A DNA stretch of 22,362 nt. It comes from a virus. A program made the translations under genes and the position numbers. Within the stretch, counting starts at the first letter, position 1; the number at the start of each line of letters is the position of its first letter. Below the pieces are notes generated by a model that saw only the letters and a program-made list of their open reading frames with translations, did not search any database and was not told where the DNA came from. The stretch is taken from the IMG/VR virus record IMGVR_UViG_3300000101_000007, positions 1-22,362 of that record; one strand, given 5' to 3'. This document shows positions 21,675 to 22,362 of this stretch, one piece after another.

Positions 21675-22362
21675 TATGCCATGTAGGGCATTTAAAGTTT
21701 TCAATTTCATACACAATAACATCTCTTGCAGGCCCGTATAAGTTATATGGTGTAAATGCTTCAGAGGTTCTTGAGCTAAAATTTATCTGTGCTGCTGGCA
21801 TTTTTTCTTTCAAATAATTAATTAAATGGTTCTCTTTTTGCAGTTTATACTTGATACTGTATAGTGTGTTAGTACCCTCATAGCAAAAAATGTTGCTTAA
21901 ATTAAACAATGTATACTCTTGTTTACTTAAATCAAGATGATCACATATATTATAATGCTCTGCTAGTAAGTCCCATTCAACAAATTCGTATTCTACATTA
22001 GGTAAACGTTCAACGTTTTCTTTCCAATAATCTAAACTTTGTTTGTTGTAATCATACATAACAACCTTAACAGGAAGTTCTTTATGCAACCAGTCTTTGT
22101 AATTTTCTCCACTAGCAGGCACAACTACTTGTTGTAGGTCTTTGTATTTTCTATTTGGATGTTCTGTGTGTTCCGTATGTACATGCTCTGTTCTACAAAA
22201 TCCGTCTTTATAATATGCATACTCTATCTGTTTGTAAAAGTCTTTAGGTGATTCAGGATATAGATGATATTTGTTGTTTCTAACGCTATCATTAAAACTG
22301 TGTATGTCATACCCAGCGTCTAAAGATTTTTGAATAATGTTCCAGCCATGTCGTTTGTGTTT
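21652..22362 (-). CDS. Methyltransferase-like protein, 3' part only
   Basis: The frame is open from the right edge of the window to its stop at 21652, 236 residues, so the start lies outside. The N-terminal visible part (YPESPKDFYKQIE, FCRTEHVHTEH) is not recognised. From about residue 75, QQVVVPASGENYKDW and VKVVMYDYNKQSLDYWKENV look like the first and second beta-strands with the acidic end of a Rossmann-type SAM methyltransferase, followed by VEYEFVEWDLL as the third. A GxGxG loop is not visible, so SAM binding is uncertain. An internal GTG at 22122 could be mistaken for a start, but the frame upstream continues cleanly. It converges on the hydroxylase gene with a 23-base overlap. Confidence 0.6.
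   Translation of the reverse strand, partial: KHKRHGWNIIQKSLDAGYDIHSFNDSVRNNKYHLYPESPKDFYKQIEYAYYKDGFCRTEHVHTEHTEHPNRKYKDLQQVVVPASGENYKDWLHKELPVKVVMYDYNKQSLDYWKENVERLPNVEYEFVEWDLLAEHYNICDHLDLSKQEYTLFNLSNIFCYEGTNTLYSIKYKLQKENHLINYLKEKMPAAQINFSSRTSEAFTPYNLYGPARDVIVYEIENFKCPTWHTSDWYTQ

Noticed and set aside
1-22362. tRNA genes, CRISPR arrays, insertion sequences, integration sites
   Set aside because: None seen by eye; a tRNAscan and repeat search would be needed to exclude small ones.

Overview
The window looks like part of the genome of a tailed phage of the T4-like marine type (pelagiphage or cyanophage relatives). This is inferred from gene content and I could not search databases. The DNA is AT-rich, genes are packed with 1-28 base overlaps, and there is no non-coding stretch above about 110 bases. 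A tail-fibre-like protein, ThyX, an Hc1-like basic protein and a marine-phage DUF6065-like protein sit next to biosynthetic genes. I saw no tRNA, CRISPR array, transposase or integrase by eye.

Region 1 (1-6903, all minus strand) mixes phage core and metabolic genes. A queD-like / kdsA / glycosyltransferase / DUF6065-like / membrane-peptide operon starts from a near-perfect sigma70-type promoter (TTGACA-16-TATAAT). A tail-fibre-like gene is followed by a DUF115/GT42-like gene. A large unknown lysine-rich protein has its own TTGACA-17-TATAGT promoter with a 14-base palindrome in the spacer. An Hc1-like gene and thyX are read from a third TTGACT-17-TATACT promoter, with a strong hairpin between them.

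Region 2 (7009-14959) is a radical SAM island. The plus strand carries rSAM, methyltransferase, rSAM, N-terminal-twitch rSAM and rSAM genes. The minus strand carries a QueC-like PP-loop enzyme, a second twitch rSAM and a SPASM-type rSAM. The two operons meet tail to tail with a 23-base overlap. That makes six radical SAM enzymes in 7.2 kb.

Region 3 (15014-22362) has six proteins with double-stranded beta-helix (2-oxoglutarate/Fe(II) dioxygenase-like) signatures, two SDR-type oxidoreductases, two kinase-fold-like paralogues, a possible GNAT-like protein and a partial methyltransferase-like protein. Together regions 2 and 3 look like a multistep enzymatic tailoring pathway of unknown substrate. 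No precursor peptide or carrier gene is visible.

Regulation appears to be of two kinds. The three sigma70-like promoters precede genes that have Shine-Dalgarno sites. The first genes of the tail-fibre, QueC-like, hydroxylase and kinase-like operons instead carry a GNTAARTA octamer exactly five bases before an ATG, mostly with no Shine-Dalgarno. This is the geometry expected if a T4-type late promoter made leaderless mRNAs. The radical SAM operon at 7009 has the same octamer with an eight-base gap. This regulatory logic and the enzyme island are the most notable points in the window.
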